Shown: in pieces, positions 7,352-16,889 of the stretch | Position numbering within the stretch: position 1 is the first letter of the stretch | How the letters are laid out: each line of letters opens with the position of its first letter | DNA from: Williamsia deligens | GTDB taxonomy: Bacteria; Actinomycetota; Actinomycetes; Mycobacteriales; Mycobacteriaceae | Length of the DNA: 64,000 nt | Assembly (NCBI RefSeq): GCF_024171765.1 | Contig: NZ_JAMTCI010000001.1 | Span: forward strand, 1-64,000 | Direction: 5' to 3' | Translations under genes and position numbers: made by a program | Notes under the pieces: model-generated | Seen by the model: only the letters and a program-made list of their open reading frames with translations | Told to the model about the DNA's origin: nothing | The model's database searches: none

Positions 7352-9106
7352 ATGCAAGAGCACCGCTATGACGTTCTGATCGTCGGCGCCGGGGGCGCCG
7401 GGATGCGCGCCGCGATCGAGGCCGGACCCCGGGCCCGCACCGCGGTGCTGACGAAGCTCTACCCGACGCGCAGCCACACCGGCGCAGCGCAGGGCGGCAT
7501 GTGCGCCGCGCTCGCGAACGTCGAAGAGGACAACTGGGAATGGCACACCTTCGACACCGTCAAGGGCGGCGACTACATCGTCGACCAGGACGCCGCGGAG
7601 ATCATGTGCAAGGAGGCGATCGACGCCGTCCTCGACCTCGAGAAGATGGGCCTGCCGTTCAACCGCACGCCCGAGGGCAAGATCGACCAGCGTCGCTTCG
7701 GTGGTCACACCCGTGACCACGGCAAGAGCCCGGTGCGTCGTTCCTGCTACGCGGCCGACCGCACCGGCCACATGATCCTGCAGACGCTGTACCAGAACTG
7801 CGTCAAGAACGACGTCGAGTTCTTCAACGAGTTCTATGCCCTCGACCTCTGCCTCTCGGAGAACGAGGCCGGCGAGCAGGTCGCCACCGGCGTCGTCGCC
7901 TACGAGCTGGCCACCGGCGAGATCCACGTCTTCCACGCGAAGTCGATCGTGCTCGCCACCGGCGGGTCGGGTCGCATGTACAAGACGACCTCGAACGCGC
8001 ACACGCTCACCGGCGACGGCATGGGCATCGTGTTCCGCAAGGGCCTGCCCCTGGAGGACATGGAGTTCCACCAGTTCCACCCGACGGGTCTGGCCGGTCT
8101 CGGCATCCTCATCTCCGAGGCCGTGCGCGGCGAGGGCGGCATCCTCCGCAACGCCGACGGCGAGCGCTTCATGGAGCGCTACGCCCCCACCATCAAGGAC
8201 CTCGCGCCCCGCGACATCGTCGCGCGGTCGATGGTGCTCGAGGTGCTCGAGGGTCGTGGTGCCGGTCCGAACAAGGACTACGTCTACATCGACGTCACCC
8301 ACCTCGGCGAGGACGTCCTCAACGAGAAGCTCCCCGACATCACCGAGTTCGCGCGCACCTACCTCGGTGTCGACCCGGTCACGGAGTACGTGCCGGTCTT
8401 CCCGACATGTCACTACGCGATGGGTGGCATCCCCACCAACATCAAGGGTGAGGTGCTCGCCGATCCCGACACCGTCGTGAAGGGCCTGTACGCGGCCGGC
8501 GAGTGCGCGTGTGTCTCGGTGCACGGCGCCAACCGTCTCGGCACCAACTCGCTCCTCGACATCAACGTCTTCGGACGTCGGGCGGGCATCTACGCGTCGG
8601 AGTACGCGACCTCGTCGGAGTTCGTCGAACTGCCGGAGAACCCGACCGGCATGGTCGACGAGTGGCTCGAGCTCATCCTGTCCGAGCACGGGCACGAGCG
8701 CGTCGCCGACATCCGCACCGAGATGCAGGCGTCGATGGACGCCAACGCGTCGGTGTTCCGCACCGAGGAGACCCTCAAGCAGGCTCTCACCGACATCCAC
8801 GCACTCAAGGAGCGGTACAACCACATCCGCGTCCACGACAAGGGCACCCGCTACAACAGCGACCTGCTCGAGGCCATCGAGCTCGGCTTCCTGCTGGAGA
8901 TGGCGGAGGTGACCGTGGTCGGTGCACTCAACCGCAAGGAGACCCGCGGCGGCCACGCTCGCGAGGACTACCCCGATCGCGACGACACCAACTACATGCG
9001 CCACACCATGGCGTACAAGAAGGGCACCGGCCTGCTCTCGGACATCGAGTTGGGGTGGAAGCCGGTCATCCAGACCCGTTACGAACCGATGGAGCGCAAG
9101 TACTGA
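7352..9106 (+). CDS. sdhA: Succinate dehydrogenase flavoprotein subunit
   Basis: 584 aa. The dinucleotide fold GAGGAG is at residues 12-17. His42 in RSHTGAAQGG is the covalent-FAD histidine. HQFHPTG, GGIPTN and the catalytic arginine region of the FRD/SDH family are present. It oxidises succinate to fumarate and passes electrons via SdhB to quinone. AGGAG precedes the ATG, and its stop codon overlaps the sdhB start by one base (TGATG). Confidence 0.97.
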   Translation: MQEHRYDVLIVGAGGAGMRAAIEAGPRARTAVLTKLYPTRSHTGAAQGGMCAALANVEEDNWEWHTFDTVKGGDYIVDQDAAEIMCKEAIDAVLDLEKMGLPFNRTPEGKIDQRRFGGHTRDHGKSPVRRSCYAADRTGHMILQTLYQNCVKNDVEFFNEFYALDLCLSENEAGEQVATGVVAYELATGEIHVFHAKSIVLATGGSGRMYKTTSNAHTLTGDGMGIVFRKGLPLEDMEFHQFHPTGLAGLGILISEAVRGEGGILRNADGERFMERYAPTIKDLAPRDIVARSMVLEVLEGRGAGPNKDYVYIDVTHLGEDVLNEKLPDITEFARTYLGVDPVTEYVPVFPTCHYAMGGIPTNIKGEVLADPDTVVKGLYAAGECACVSVHGANRLGTNSLLDINVFGRRAGIYASEYATSSEFVELPENPTGMVDEWLELILSEHGHERVADIRTEMQASMDANASVFRTEETLKQALTDIHALKERYNHIRVHDKGTRYNSDLLEAIELGFLLEMAEVTVVGALNRKETRGGHAREDYPDRDDTNYMRHTMAYKKGTGLLSDIELGWKPVIQTRYEPMERKY

Positions 9107-9897
9107 TGACCGCCACGCCCGACATCGCGTCCGACCCCCGGACCGAGGAGCCGCCGCTCCCGCCCGTCCCCGACGAGGCGACGATGGTCACGCTCAAGAT
9201 CTCGCGCTTCAACCCCGACGACCCGGATTCCCAGGGCTGGGAGAGCTTCCGCGTGCCGGCGCTGCCGACCGACCGGATGCTCAACCTGCTCCTGTACGTC
9301 AAGGGCTACCTCGACGGGACTCTGACCTTTCGACGCAGTTGCGCCCACGGCGTGTGCGGGTCGGACGCGATGCGCATCAACGGCGTCAACCGTCTGGCCT
9401 GCAAGCTCCTGATGAAGGACCTGCTGCCGAAGGACAAGAACAAAGAGGTCACCATCACCGTCGAGCCCATCCGTGGGCTCCCGGTCGAGAAGGACCTCGT
9501 GGTCGACATGGAGCCCTTCTTCGACGCGTACCGCGCCGTGAAGCCGTTCCTCATGACCAGCGGGAACGAGCCCACGCGTGAGCGCATCCAGAGCCAGAGC
9601 GACCGCGCACGATTCGACGACACCACCAAGTGCATCCTCTGCGCCTGCTGCACCACGAGTTGCCCGGTGTACTGGAACGAGGGCAGCTACTTCGGTCCGG
9701 CCGCGATCGTCAACGCCCACCGCTTCATCTTCGACAGCCGCGACGAGGGAGCCGCCGAGCGACTCGACATCCTCAACGGCGTCGACGGTGTCTGGCGCTG
9801 CCGCACGACGTTCAACTGCACCGATGCGTGCCCGCGTGGCATACAGGTGACGCAGGCGATCCAGGAGGTCAAGCGCGCGCTCATGTTCTCGCGCTGA
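9106..9897 (+). CDS. sdhB: Succinate dehydrogenase iron-sulfur subunit
   Basis: 263 aa. [2Fe-2S] ligands are in CAHGVCGSDAM with a downstream CKLL. The two C-terminal clusters are ligated by CILCACCTTSCP and CRTTFNCTDACPRG. It links SdhA to the membrane anchor. The N-terminal ~20 residues are Pro/Asp-rich and variable. It is the last gene of the sdh operon. No convincing terminator hairpin is seen in the 53 bp before the next gene. Confidence 0.97.
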   Translation: MTATPDIASDPRTEEPPLPPVPDEATMVTLKISRFNPDDPDSQGWESFRVPALPTDRMLNLLLYVKGYLDGTLTFRRSCAHGVCGSDAMRINGVNRLACKLLMKDLLPKDKNKEVTITVEPIRGLPVEKDLVVDMEPFFDAYRAVKPFLMTSGNEPTRERIQSQSDRARFDDTTKCILCACCTTSCPVYWNEGSYFGPAAIVNAHRFIFDSRDEGAAERLDILNGVDGVWRCRTTFNCTDACPRGIQVTQAIQEVKRALMFSR

Positions 9898-9950
9898 CCC
9901 ACAGCTCTGTCACAGCGCCCGCGCAGCGATGGTGTCTACCGTGATCCGTC

Positions 9951-11222
9951 ATGGAGGCCACGTCGAGGCGCGGGCGTTCGTGTGTCGTCGTCCTCGTGGT
10001 CGCGATCACGATGTGGGTGCTGACGTCTTGCGGGGACTCGGTGGGTCATGAGATCGACAGCGCGGCAGTGGCCATCCCCGGTGTCGCCGCTACTCCCCCG
10101 ATGGGCTGGAACAGCTGGAACACCTTCGGGTGCGGTGTCGACGAGCGGACCGTCCGGGCACAGGCCGACGCTCTGGTGTCGTCGGGACTCATGGCCGCCG
10201 GATACCGGTATGTGGTGGTCGACGACTGCTGGCAGGCCACAGCGCGCGATGCATCGGGACGTCTGACCGCCGCACCGGACCGCTTCCCCTCGGGTATGGC
10301 CGCGCTGGGCGCCTACCTCCACCAGCGGGGCCTGCTGTTCGGGATCTACACCGGCGCCGGGACCCGGACCTGCGCTCAACTGAACGGGATTTACCCGGGG
10401 GACACGGGAAGTCGGGGCCACGAGACGGTCGACGCCGCGACGTTCGCGTCGTGGGGCGTCGACTATCTGAAGGACGACTGGTGTTCGTCCGAGGCCGACA
10501 CGGTGGCGCAGCGGGACGCGTTCGTGGCGATGCGCGACGCGATCCGGGCGACGGGCCGACCAATGGCGCTCGCGATCAACCCGAACAGCGGCGTCACCGC
10601 CACCGACGGTGTCCCCGGGGCAGTGCGCGACTGGGGAGGTGTGGCGACGACGACCCGCCTCACCAACGACATCGAGGCGACGTGGCGCTCGGGCCAGGAC
10701 GTGTCCGGCTATCGGGGCGTCGCCGACATCGCCGACGCCGCTCGGGATCCCGGCGCGACCGTCGGCCCGGGGCGCTGGCTGGACCTGGACATGTTGGAGA
10801 TCGGCGTGGGCTCGTCTCTCACGGCCGAGGAGGAGCGGACACACCTCGCCCTGTGGGCGATGGCGGCCTCACCACTGATGGCGGGCAACGATCTGACACA
10901 GATGAGCACCGCGACGCGGGACCTGCTGGCGTCACCGGGGATCCTCGCGATCGACCAGGACCCGGCAGGTGAGATCGCGCGGTCGGTGAGTGCGGACGGG
11001 TGGACGCGGCTTAGGCGGCTCGCCGACAGGTCGACGGCGGTGTCGCTGACAAACCCCACGGGCAGTCCTCGGACCATGACCGTGCCGCGGGACCTGGTGG
11101 GGTCCCAGGGCTCAGCCGTGGACGCGTGGACCGGCGTCGTGGCCGCGGCGGCGGGCCGGCCGATCGCCGTCGTCGTGGCGCCCCACGACACGGCGGTACT
11201 CCGGATCAGCCGCGGTTCGTGA
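9951..11222 (+). CDS. GH27-family alpha-galactosidase-like lipoprotein
   Basis: 423 aa. A signal peptide with lipobox LTSC (Cys27) suggests an exported, membrane-anchored enzyme. The GH27 domain starts TPPMGWNSWNTFGC; VDYLKDDWC carries the nucleophile aspartate and RLTNDIEATW the likely acid/base aspartate. The Cys pairs of the family (CGVD, DDCW, RTCAQL, DDWC) are present. It should release terminal alpha-galactose (or N-acetylgalactosamine) from extracellular glycans; exact specificity cannot be read. No transporter or sugar-metabolism partner is nearby. The 3' end overlaps the convergent HNH gene by 17 bp. No clear Shine-Dalgarno precedes the ATG. Confidence 0.85.
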   Translation: MEATSRRGRSCVVVLVVAITMWVLTSCGDSVGHEIDSAAVAIPGVAATPPMGWNSWNTFGCGVDERTVRAQADALVSSGLMAAGYRYVVVDDCWQATARDASGRLTAAPDRFPSGMAALGAYLHQRGLLFGIYTGAGTRTCAQLNGIYPGDTGSRGHETVDAATFASWGVDYLKDDWCSSEADTVAQRDAFVAMRDAIRATGRPMALAINPNSGVTATDGVPGAVRDWGGVATTTRLTNDIEATWRSGQDVSGYRGVADIADAARDPGATVGPGRWLDLDMLEIGVGSSLTAEEERTHLALWAMAASPLMAGNDLTQMSTATRDLLASPGILAIDQDPAGEIARSVSADGWTRLRRLADRSTAVSLTNPTGSPRTMTVPRDLVGSQGSAVDAWTGVVAAAAGRPIAVVVAPHDTAVLRISRGS

Positions 11223-12738
11223 CCGACCTGTAGTCGATGACGCGGATGATCCACGGTTCTGCTTCTGGCGGTGACCCGGCCTCCGCCGAATTGTGTTCGG
11301 CGAGGATGCGTTCGAGGCGGTGTTCGATGTCGGACCAGTGCGGGTCCGGTGGGGCGTGGTCGGCCAGGAGCTGATCCGGTCGGTGCAGATGGTTGGTTCT
11401 GGGTGGGTCGGTGGTGCCGTTGGCGGTCCACCCGAATTTCCCGCGATCGGGGCCCTCAATGATCTTGCGGGTCTGCCAGCCACCGGGTCTGTCGTGGACG
11501 GCCCGGTTGTGCGGCCCGCACGCGGGGGCGAGGTCGGTGATGTCGGTGGTGCCGCCGTGCGCCCAGTCTTGTTCAGCGTGATGCGCTTCGGTGTGGGAGA
11601 ACGGTGCCGGGCAGCCGGGCATCGAGCAGCCGCCGTACTGGGCGAACGCCACGAAGCGTTGCGCCTCGGAGGCGAGTCGGCGGCTGCGTCCGTAGAACAG
11701 GGCTTCGCCGGTGATGTCGTCGAACACCGCCAGATGCATCTGCGCTTGCGCTGCAAGCGTGATGATGTCGCTCATCGGCAGGTCGGTACCGGTGGCGGTG
11801 TGCCCGATCCCCGCCCGCTCGCGCAGTTGTGTCTCGGTGATGGAGATGATCAGGTGCGGCGGCAACCCACGATGCGACTTCCCCATCAACCCACCATCGG
11901 CGGCTGCCCGCAGGAGAGCCTGCAACGCGTCGTGATTGCGTTGCTGCTGGGTCCGCGAATCCCGATCCGCGGCAGCCTTCACGGCGTCGGTGTCGATGCC
12001 GTCGTCATCGACCCCACCCTGTGGTGAGGCCTCGTCGTCGGGATTGTTCATCCCGGGCTTGGCCCACTTCGCCAACACCACCTCGAACAACGCCCGTGTG
12101 ACCGGATCCAGATTCCCGCGCAGCTTCGACATGAGCTGCGGATCCTGATTGCCCAACGACAACGACCGCTGCCGCGCCCGATCACGATCCGACGGTTCCG
12201 CGCCGTCGGGGTCGATGTGGGCGAGCAGGCGGGCGCCAGCCCGGTGGATGTCCTTCGGCGAATGGTGCCGGGCGATCTCGGCCATCTGCTCCTCGGCCTT
12301 CTCCCGAACCTCCGGCGGTGTCGCGGCAGGGACCTTGTCCATCACGCCCAGTACCGCATCCACGTGCTCGTGGGTGAGGTCGCCATCGGCCATGGCCGCC
12401 GCGGTCTCCGGGCACTTCGCCGGCAACTTCTCGCCGGTCACCGAGAACATCTCCGACAACGCCAGCACCTGCTTCAACCGGCGCTTCGGGTTCGGCACCC
12501 GCAACCGCTCAGCGACAAAGTGCGTCAATGTCGGAGATTGCACCGACGTGTGGGCATCACGATCGCTCACGTCGAGTATTCGTCGCAGCCCGATCGACCC
12601 CAGCCTGCGAACCGCACGCTCATGGGAGATCGCCAACTCCGCGACCTCACGCTCCGAACACGCATCCGACGACGCCTCGGCGATCTCACCCAGAAGACGA
12701 TGCAACGCTTCGTATCTCGCGACCAGACCGCCGTCCAC
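11206..12738 (-). CDS. DUF222/13E12-type HNH endonuclease-domain protein
   Basis: 510 aa. The N-terminal ~300 residues form the helical DUF222 domain of the mycobacterial 13E12 repeat family. The C-terminal HNH module has zinc-type cysteines GGCSMPGC, then THTEAHH-like core SHTEAHHAEQDW, then PACGPHNRAVHD. GGGAGG lies about 7 bp before the GTG start. The family is multicopy in Mycobacteriales; several M. tuberculosis members are LexA-regulated. It probably acts as a DNA nuclease, but its physiological substrate is unknown. A strong promoter and an SOS-like box lie upstream. Confidence 0.88.
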   Translation of the reverse strand: MDGGLVARYEALHRLLGEIAEASSDACSEREVAELAISHERAVRRLGSIGLRRILDVSDRDAHTSVQSPTLTHFVAERLRVPNPKRRLKQVLALSEMFSVTGEKLPAKCPETAAAMADGDLTHEHVDAVLGVMDKVPAATPPEVREKAEEQMAEIARHHSPKDIHRAGARLLAHIDPDGAEPSDRDRARQRSLSLGNQDPQLMSKLRGNLDPVTRALFEVVLAKWAKPGMNNPDDEASPQGGVDDDGIDTDAVKAAADRDSRTQQQRNHDALQALLRAAADGGLMGKSHRGLPPHLIISITETQLRERAGIGHTATGTDLPMSDIITLAAQAQMHLAVFDDITGEALFYGRSRRLASEAQRFVAFAQYGGCSMPGCPAPFSHTEAHHAEQDWAHGGTTDITDLAPACGPHNRAVHDRPGGWQTRKIIEGPDRGKFGWTANGTTDPPRTNHLHRPDQLLADHAPPDPHWSDIEHRLERILAEHNSAEAGSPPEAEPWIIRVIDYRSVTNRG

Positions 12739-12771
12739 GATGCACCTCCCCCCGACTACAGCAACACATAC

Positions 12772-12800
12772 ATCATAGAACGGATGTACGACATTCGCAA
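12772..12800 (-). promoter_or_regulatory. Promoter of the HNH gene
   Basis: On the minus strand: -35 TTGCGA (12795-12800), a 17-bp spacer, and -10 TATGAT (12772-12777). This is about 35 bp upstream of the GTG start and is close to the actinobacterial housekeeping consensus. Confidence 0.65.
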
Positions 12801-12810
12801 GGGTGTTCGA
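12795..12810. promoter_or_regulatory. Degenerate SOS (LexA) box overlapping the HNH -35
   Basis: TCGCAA-GGGT-GTTCGA compared with the mycobacterial box TCGAAC-N4-GTTCGA matches 10 of 12 specified positions, with one perfect half-site. It coincides with the -35 element, where LexA would block transcription. The box is weaker than those of dnaE2 and imuA' in this window, but LexA control is known for 13E12-family genes. Confidence 0.4.
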
Positions 12811-12813
12811 CCA

Positions 12814-13263
12814 TCAGTGCAGGCGCACGGCCCACAAATCTCGGAGCAGTGCCGCCTCCGCTGCGTGATAGATCAACTCACCGGCGATATGGAGCAGGAA
12901 CGATCGTCGGGTCGACGTCGCGTACTGCCCTGCAGCAGGGCCGATCTCGGCCCCCAGGTCCAGCGACGAGTCGAGCGCCTCACGGAGATCCTCGTACACG
13001 ACGCAGAGCGCATCGACGGACGCCACCGCAGAATCGGTGACCGCCGGAGTCGACGTCGTCGAGCGGAGCCTGAGCCACAGCCGGTTGCGCTCATCGCCCA
13101 GCATCTCGGTGACGTGGGCGATCCTCCACGCGATGGTCACCCGGGGATCGCCGGCGATGGCATGCCATGCTTACTCGTCGTCGGTCAGGCCGCCCATCCT
13201 GTCGACGAGGCGACGGAACGCATGGTCGAGCAGGTCGACGATGTCATCGTTCTCCGACCGCAC
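12814..13263 (-). pseudogene. DinB-like (DinB_2) protein interrupted by one in-frame TAA
   Basis: From a GTG at 13263 the frame reads [16 protein letters not shown], continuing [14 protein letters not shown], then TAA (13171-13173), then [19 protein letters not shown] and onward to residue 150. The two halves are in the same frame. DDE[Y]..W followed by VTIAWR-hIxE is the DinB_2 pattern (mycothiol- or metal-dependent transferase-like four-helix fold), in which a Tyr or Leu codon normally stands at the TAA. One substitution (for example TAC to TAA) explains the break. The downstream half could still be expressed alone from an internal GTG (108 aa) but would lack helix 1. The 5' end faces glpK. 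Confidence 0.6.
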
Positions 13264-13336
13264 GCGCCGATCGTCCCACGCGGCGCGGCCCCGACAGGGC
13301 AGGATCGTCCCCGACAACCTCGACGGAAGGGGACGC

Positions 13337-14851
13337 GTGGCCAGGTACGTGGGCGCGATCGACCAGGGCACGACGAGCACCCGGTTCATGATCTTCGATC
13401 ACCAGGGGGCGGAGGTCGCGCGACACCAGCTCGAGCATCAGCAGGTGATGCCGCGGGCCGGATGGGTCGAACACGATCCCGTCGAGATCTGGGAGCGCAC
13501 CTCGTCTGTCCTGCAGACCGCGTTGCGCCGGGCCGGGATCGCCGCCGACGACCTCGCCGCCCTGGGCATCACGAACCAGCGTGAGACGACAGTGGTCTGG
13601 AACAGGACGACGGGTCGTCCGTACTACAACGCGATCGTGTGGCAGGACACGCGGACCGACCGGATCGCCAAAGCCCTCAGCGACAACGGTCACGCGGACA
13701 CCATCCGCCGCAAGGCCGGCATCCCGCCCGCGACGTACTTCGCGGCCGCCAAGGTCCAGTGGATCCTGGAGAACGTCGACGGTGTGCGCGCCGCCGCTGA
13801 GAGCGGTGACGCGATCTTCGGCACCATCGACTCGTGGCTCATCTGGCACCTCACCGGCGGTGTCGACGGCGGGGTGCACGTCACCGACGTCACCAACGCC
13901 AGCCGCACGATGCTCATGGATCTCGAGACCCTCGACTGGGACGACGAACTCATCGCCCTGTTCGACATCCCCCGCGGGATGCTGCCCACCATCGTCTCCT
14001 CCTCCCCCACCGAGCCGTATGGACACACCACCCGCGGCGGCCCGCTCGCGGCGGAGGTGCCGATCGCCGGCGCACTCGGCGACCAGCAGGCGGCGATGGT
14101 CGGACAGGTCTGCTTCTCCCCGGGGCAGGCCAAGAACACCTACGGCACAGGCAATTTCCTGCTGCTCAACACCGGCGAGGAACTCGTGCGGTCCGACAAC
14201 GGACTGCTGACGACCGTCTGCTACCGGTTCGGTGACGACAAACCGGTCTATGCCCTGGAGGGGTCGATCGCGGTGACCGGCTCGGCAGTGCAGTGGCTGC
14301 GCGACCAGCTCGGCATCATCTCCGGTGCCGCGCAGAGCGAATCGCTCGCGGGCGAGGTCCGGGACAACGGTGGCGTGTACTTCGTGCCCGCCTTCTCGGG
14401 GCTGTTCGCGCCGTACTGGCGGTCCGACGCGCGGGGGGCGATCGTCGGCCTGACCCGCTACACCAACAACGCCCACATCGCCCGCGCGACACTGGAAGCC
14501 ATCTGCTTCCAGAGCCGCGACGTCGCGGACGCGATGTGCAAGGACTCGGGTGTGGAGCTCGAGGTGCTCCGCGTCGACGGTGGGGTCACCGCCAACTCCC
14601 TGTGCATGCAGATCCAGTCCGATGTGCTCGGCATACCGGTCAGCAGGCCGGTGGTGGCCGAGACGACCGCACTCGGTGCCGCCTACGCGGCGGGTCTGTC
14701 CGTCGGGTTCTTCTCGTCCACGGAGGAACTCGAGACGCACTGGCGTGAGGACAGGCGGTGGGAGCCGCACTGGGACGAGGACCAGCGGGCAGACCAGTAC
14801 GGTCGCTGGCAGAAGGCCGTCACCCGCACCCTGGACTGGGTCGACGTCTGA
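13337..14851 (+). CDS. glpK: Glycerol kinase
   Basis: 504 aa, FGGY family, ATP-dependent phosphorylation of glycerol to glycerol-3-phosphate. The GTG start at 13337 ([16 protein letters not shown]) is chosen because GGAAGGGG lies 4 bp upstream and the Gly-Ala-Ile-Asp-Gln-Gly-Thr motif normally starts near residue 5; the longer upstream frame is spurious. [12 protein letters not shown] (glycerol binding), [11 protein letters not shown] (adenosine/phosphate) and VDGGVTAN are all intact. No glpF or glpD is adjacent. Upstream is the broken DinB-like gene, and the convergent membrane-protein gene ends 10 bp away. Confidence 0.96.
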   Translation: MARYVGAIDQGTTSTRFMIFDHQGAEVARHQLEHQQVMPRAGWVEHDPVEIWERTSSVLQTALRRAGIAADDLAALGITNQRETTVVWNRTTGRPYYNAIVWQDTRTDRIAKALSDNGHADTIRRKAGIPPATYFAAAKVQWILENVDGVRAAAESGDAIFGTIDSWLIWHLTGGVDGGVHVTDVTNASRTMLMDLETLDWDDELIALFDIPRGMLPTIVSSSPTEPYGHTTRGGPLAAEVPIAGALGDQQAAMVGQVCFSPGQAKNTYGTGNFLLLNTGEELVRSDNGLLTTVCYRFGDDKPVYALEGSIAVTGSAVQWLRDQLGIISGAAQSESLAGEVRDNGGVYFVPAFSGLFAPYWRSDARGAIVGLTRYTNNAHIARATLEAICFQSRDVADAMCKDSGVELEVLRVDGGVTANSLCMQIQSDVLGIPVSRPVVAETTALGAAYAAGLSVGFFSSTEELETHWREDRRWEPHWDEDQRADQYGRWQKAVTRTLDWVDV

Positions 14852-14861
14852 CCCGTGACGG

Positions 14862-15860
14862 TCAGCGCCGTTCCGGCGGTTCCCCGGTGTCGTCGGCCGT
14901 GTCCGCAGAGCGGTCGAATGTGACGTCGATCTGCTCGAAGCCCTTCGCGCGCTGCGCCTGCGCCTGCGCGGTGTAGGTGCGTCGGTCACCCCGCGTCAGC
15001 ACGACGTCGTCGGTGAACGGGGTGAGAAGCGCACGGGGGTAGAGCTTCTGCACCCGCACGGAGTTGATCTCGGCGGTGAAGACCACCGCGAGCGACGTCA
15101 GGTACAGGAACGCCAGCAGACCGAGGACGACCGCGAAGATGCTGTTCGTGGCGCTCGCGTGCCGGACCACCTGACCGACGTAGACCGCGCCGAACGTCTG
15201 CAGCAGCTGCCAGATCACCGCCATGGCGGCGGCTCCCGGCAACACCTCCCGCAGCGACAGACCGCGCGCGGTGCCGATCCGGTACCCGAGGGAGAACACG
15301 AACGAGTTGATCACCACCGCGGCGACCGCCAGACCGAGGGTCGACAGGGTGCCGAACCCGTCGACGAAGTTGCCAAGCAGTGACAACAGCGTGGTCCCCG
15401 CCAGCGCCAACGCCAACACGACGAGCAGACGAAGGCTGCGCAGGCGCGAGATCAGGGGGTTGCCGCGTTCGTTGCGCGGGACGGACCACATCACGTTCAT
15501 CGCGTTCTGGTACGCCTGTCCCACCCCCGATCCGCCGTACAGCGCGCCGATCACACCGATGACCACACCGGCGACACCCCCGCTCAGTCGGCGCGGCTCA
15601 CCCAGCTGGTCACCGATGATGGGGAACTCCCCGAGCGCGGAGTCGACGAGGCGCTGCTGCAGCGACGGATGCTCGGCGAGGACCACACCGAGTCCCGTCG
15701 TCAGCAACAGCAGCAACGGGAAGAGCGAGATGAACGCGTAGTAGGCGATCAGCGCGGCGAGATACCCACCCTGGTCGTCGACGAACTTGTAGAAGACGGC
15801 GAGGACGAAACCGACGCCCTTGTTGCGACGCTGGACTGCGTCGAGACGACGGACGACCAC
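14862..15860 (-). CDS. YihY/UPF0761-family inner membrane protein
   Basis: 332 aa with about six transmembrane helices. The family start (FVDDQGGYLAALIAYYAFISLFPLLLL) and the PLISRLRSLRLL loop identify the YihY family, once called RNase BN in error. The function is unestablished. The C-terminal ~50 residues are polar and cytoplasmic. The start is a GTG without a clear Shine-Dalgarno and is uncertain. A second, divergent member of the same family lies at 28738-29772. Confidence 0.85.
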   Translation of the reverse strand: MVVRRLDAVQRRNKGVGFVLAVFYKFVDDQGGYLAALIAYYAFISLFPLLLLLTTGLGVVLAEHPSLQQRLVDSALGEFPIIGDQLGEPRRLSGGVAGVVIGVIGALYGGSGVGQAYQNAMNVMWSVPRNERGNPLISRLRSLRLLVVLALALAGTTLLSLLGNFVDGFGTLSTLGLAVAAVVINSFVFSLGYRIGTARGLSLREVLPGAAAMAVIWQLLQTFGAVYVGQVVRHASATNSIFAVVLGLLAFLYLTSLAVVFTAEINSVRVQKLYPRALLTPFTDDVVLTRGDRRTYTAQAQAQRAKGFEQIDVTFDRSADTADDTGEPPERR

Positions 15861-15882
15861 GGCGGCGGGACCCGGCCCGGAC

Positions 15883-16812
15883 TCAGTAGTGGTACGTGTC
15901 CGACGGCGCCGGCACGTGGTCCGGGTCGTCGTCGTGGTCGGCGTGGACCTCGATGCCGTAGGACCGCGCCAGGTCGATGATCTTCGTGGCCCGGGCGATA
16001 CGGGGCAGATCCGAGCCGTTGCGGATCTCGCCGCCGTCGCGCTCGAACTCGGCGAAGAACTCGCGCGCCCAGGTGATCTCCTCCTGCGAGGGCGACAAGC
16101 CCTCGTTCACCGCCGCACACTGGTCCGGCGCGAGGCAGATCTTGCCCGTCATGCCGAACTCGCGACTCACCGCGGTGGCCTCGGAGAGCCGCAGCGCCGA
16201 CGACCCGACTGTGGGACCGTCGATCGCGCTGGGCAGGTGCGCGGCCTTCGCGGCGATCGTGAAGCGCGACCGCGCGTAGGCGAGCGTGGTGGGGTTCTCG
16301 CCGAACCCGGTGTCGCGGCGGAAGTCGCCGATGCCGAACGCGAGACGGAAGGTGCCCTTCGCCGCGGCGATCTCGCCGATGCGCTCCAGTCCGCGAGCGG
16401 TCTCCACCAGCGCGACGATCGGGATCCCCGGCAGCCGCTTGGCGGTCTCGGTGACGTGGTCGACCGACTCCACCATCGCGAGCATGACCCCGCCCAGGCC
16501 GGTGCCCAGCTCACGGAGTGCGTCGAGGTCGCCCTCCCACCACTGTGTGCCGAAGCCGTTCACGCGCACCCAGTCGGGGTTGCCGGCGGACAGCCAGCGC
16601 ACCACGTTGTCGCGCGCAGCGACCTTGTCCTTGGGCGCCACCGCGTCCTCGATGTCGAGGACGACGATGTCGGCGCGGGAGTGCGCGGCGGCCTGGAACC
16701 GGTCGGCGCCGATGCCGTTGACCAGCAGCCAGCTCCGGGCGAGCACGGGGTCGATGCGCGAGCCGATATCGTCGGGCTCGACGTCGGTGTCGGTGATCGG
16801 TGGCGGGTTCAT
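15883..16812 (-). CDS. HpcH/HpaI aldolase / citrate-lyase beta-like (CoA-ester lyase) protein
   Basis: 309 aa from MNPPPITD. TIM-barrel CitE fold: RSWLLVNG, DIVVLDIEDAVAPKDK (metal-binding Asp/Glu), VRVNGFGTQWW, ALVETARGL (metal-ligand Glu). Stand-alone CitE-like proteins cleave or form malyl-, citramalyl- or related CoA esters; the substrate cannot be told here. The ATG at 16812 is preferred to a longer start with no Shine-Dalgarno. It is divergent from the thioesterase/dehydrogenase pair; a CoA-linked pathway linking the three is inference. Confidence 0.85.
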   Translation of the reverse strand: MNPPPITDTDVEPDDIGSRIDPVLARSWLLVNGIGADRFQAAAHSRADIVVLDIEDAVAPKDKVAARDNVVRWLSAGNPDWVRVNGFGTQWWEGDLDALRELGTGLGGVMLAMVESVDHVTETAKRLPGIPIVALVETARGLERIGEIAAAKGTFRLAFGIGDFRRDTGFGENPTTLAYARSRFTIAAKAAHLPSAIDGPTVGSSALRLSEATAVSREFGMTGKICLAPDQCAAVNEGLSPSQEEITWAREFFAEFERDGGEIRNGSDLPRIARATKIIDLARSYGIEVHADHDDDPDHVPAPSDTYHY

Positions 16813-16889
16813 CGCCCATATGGTCGCCCACCCACCACGTGTGAGCAAAACCGCCCACCGGGGCGACGTCGGACGAGCGGGAGGCGCGG

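Noticed and set aside
12814-13140. Intact 108-aa DinB-like gene
   Set aside because: It starts in the middle of the conserved VTIAWR motif, and the missing first helix lies in the same frame beyond a single TAA, so a disrupted gene is the better reading.
13037-13336. Longer N-terminus for glycerol kinase
   Set aside because: The region overlaps the broken DinB-like gene antisense and is not conserved in glycerol kinases; the GTG at 13337 has a good Shine-Dalgarno and correct motif spacing.
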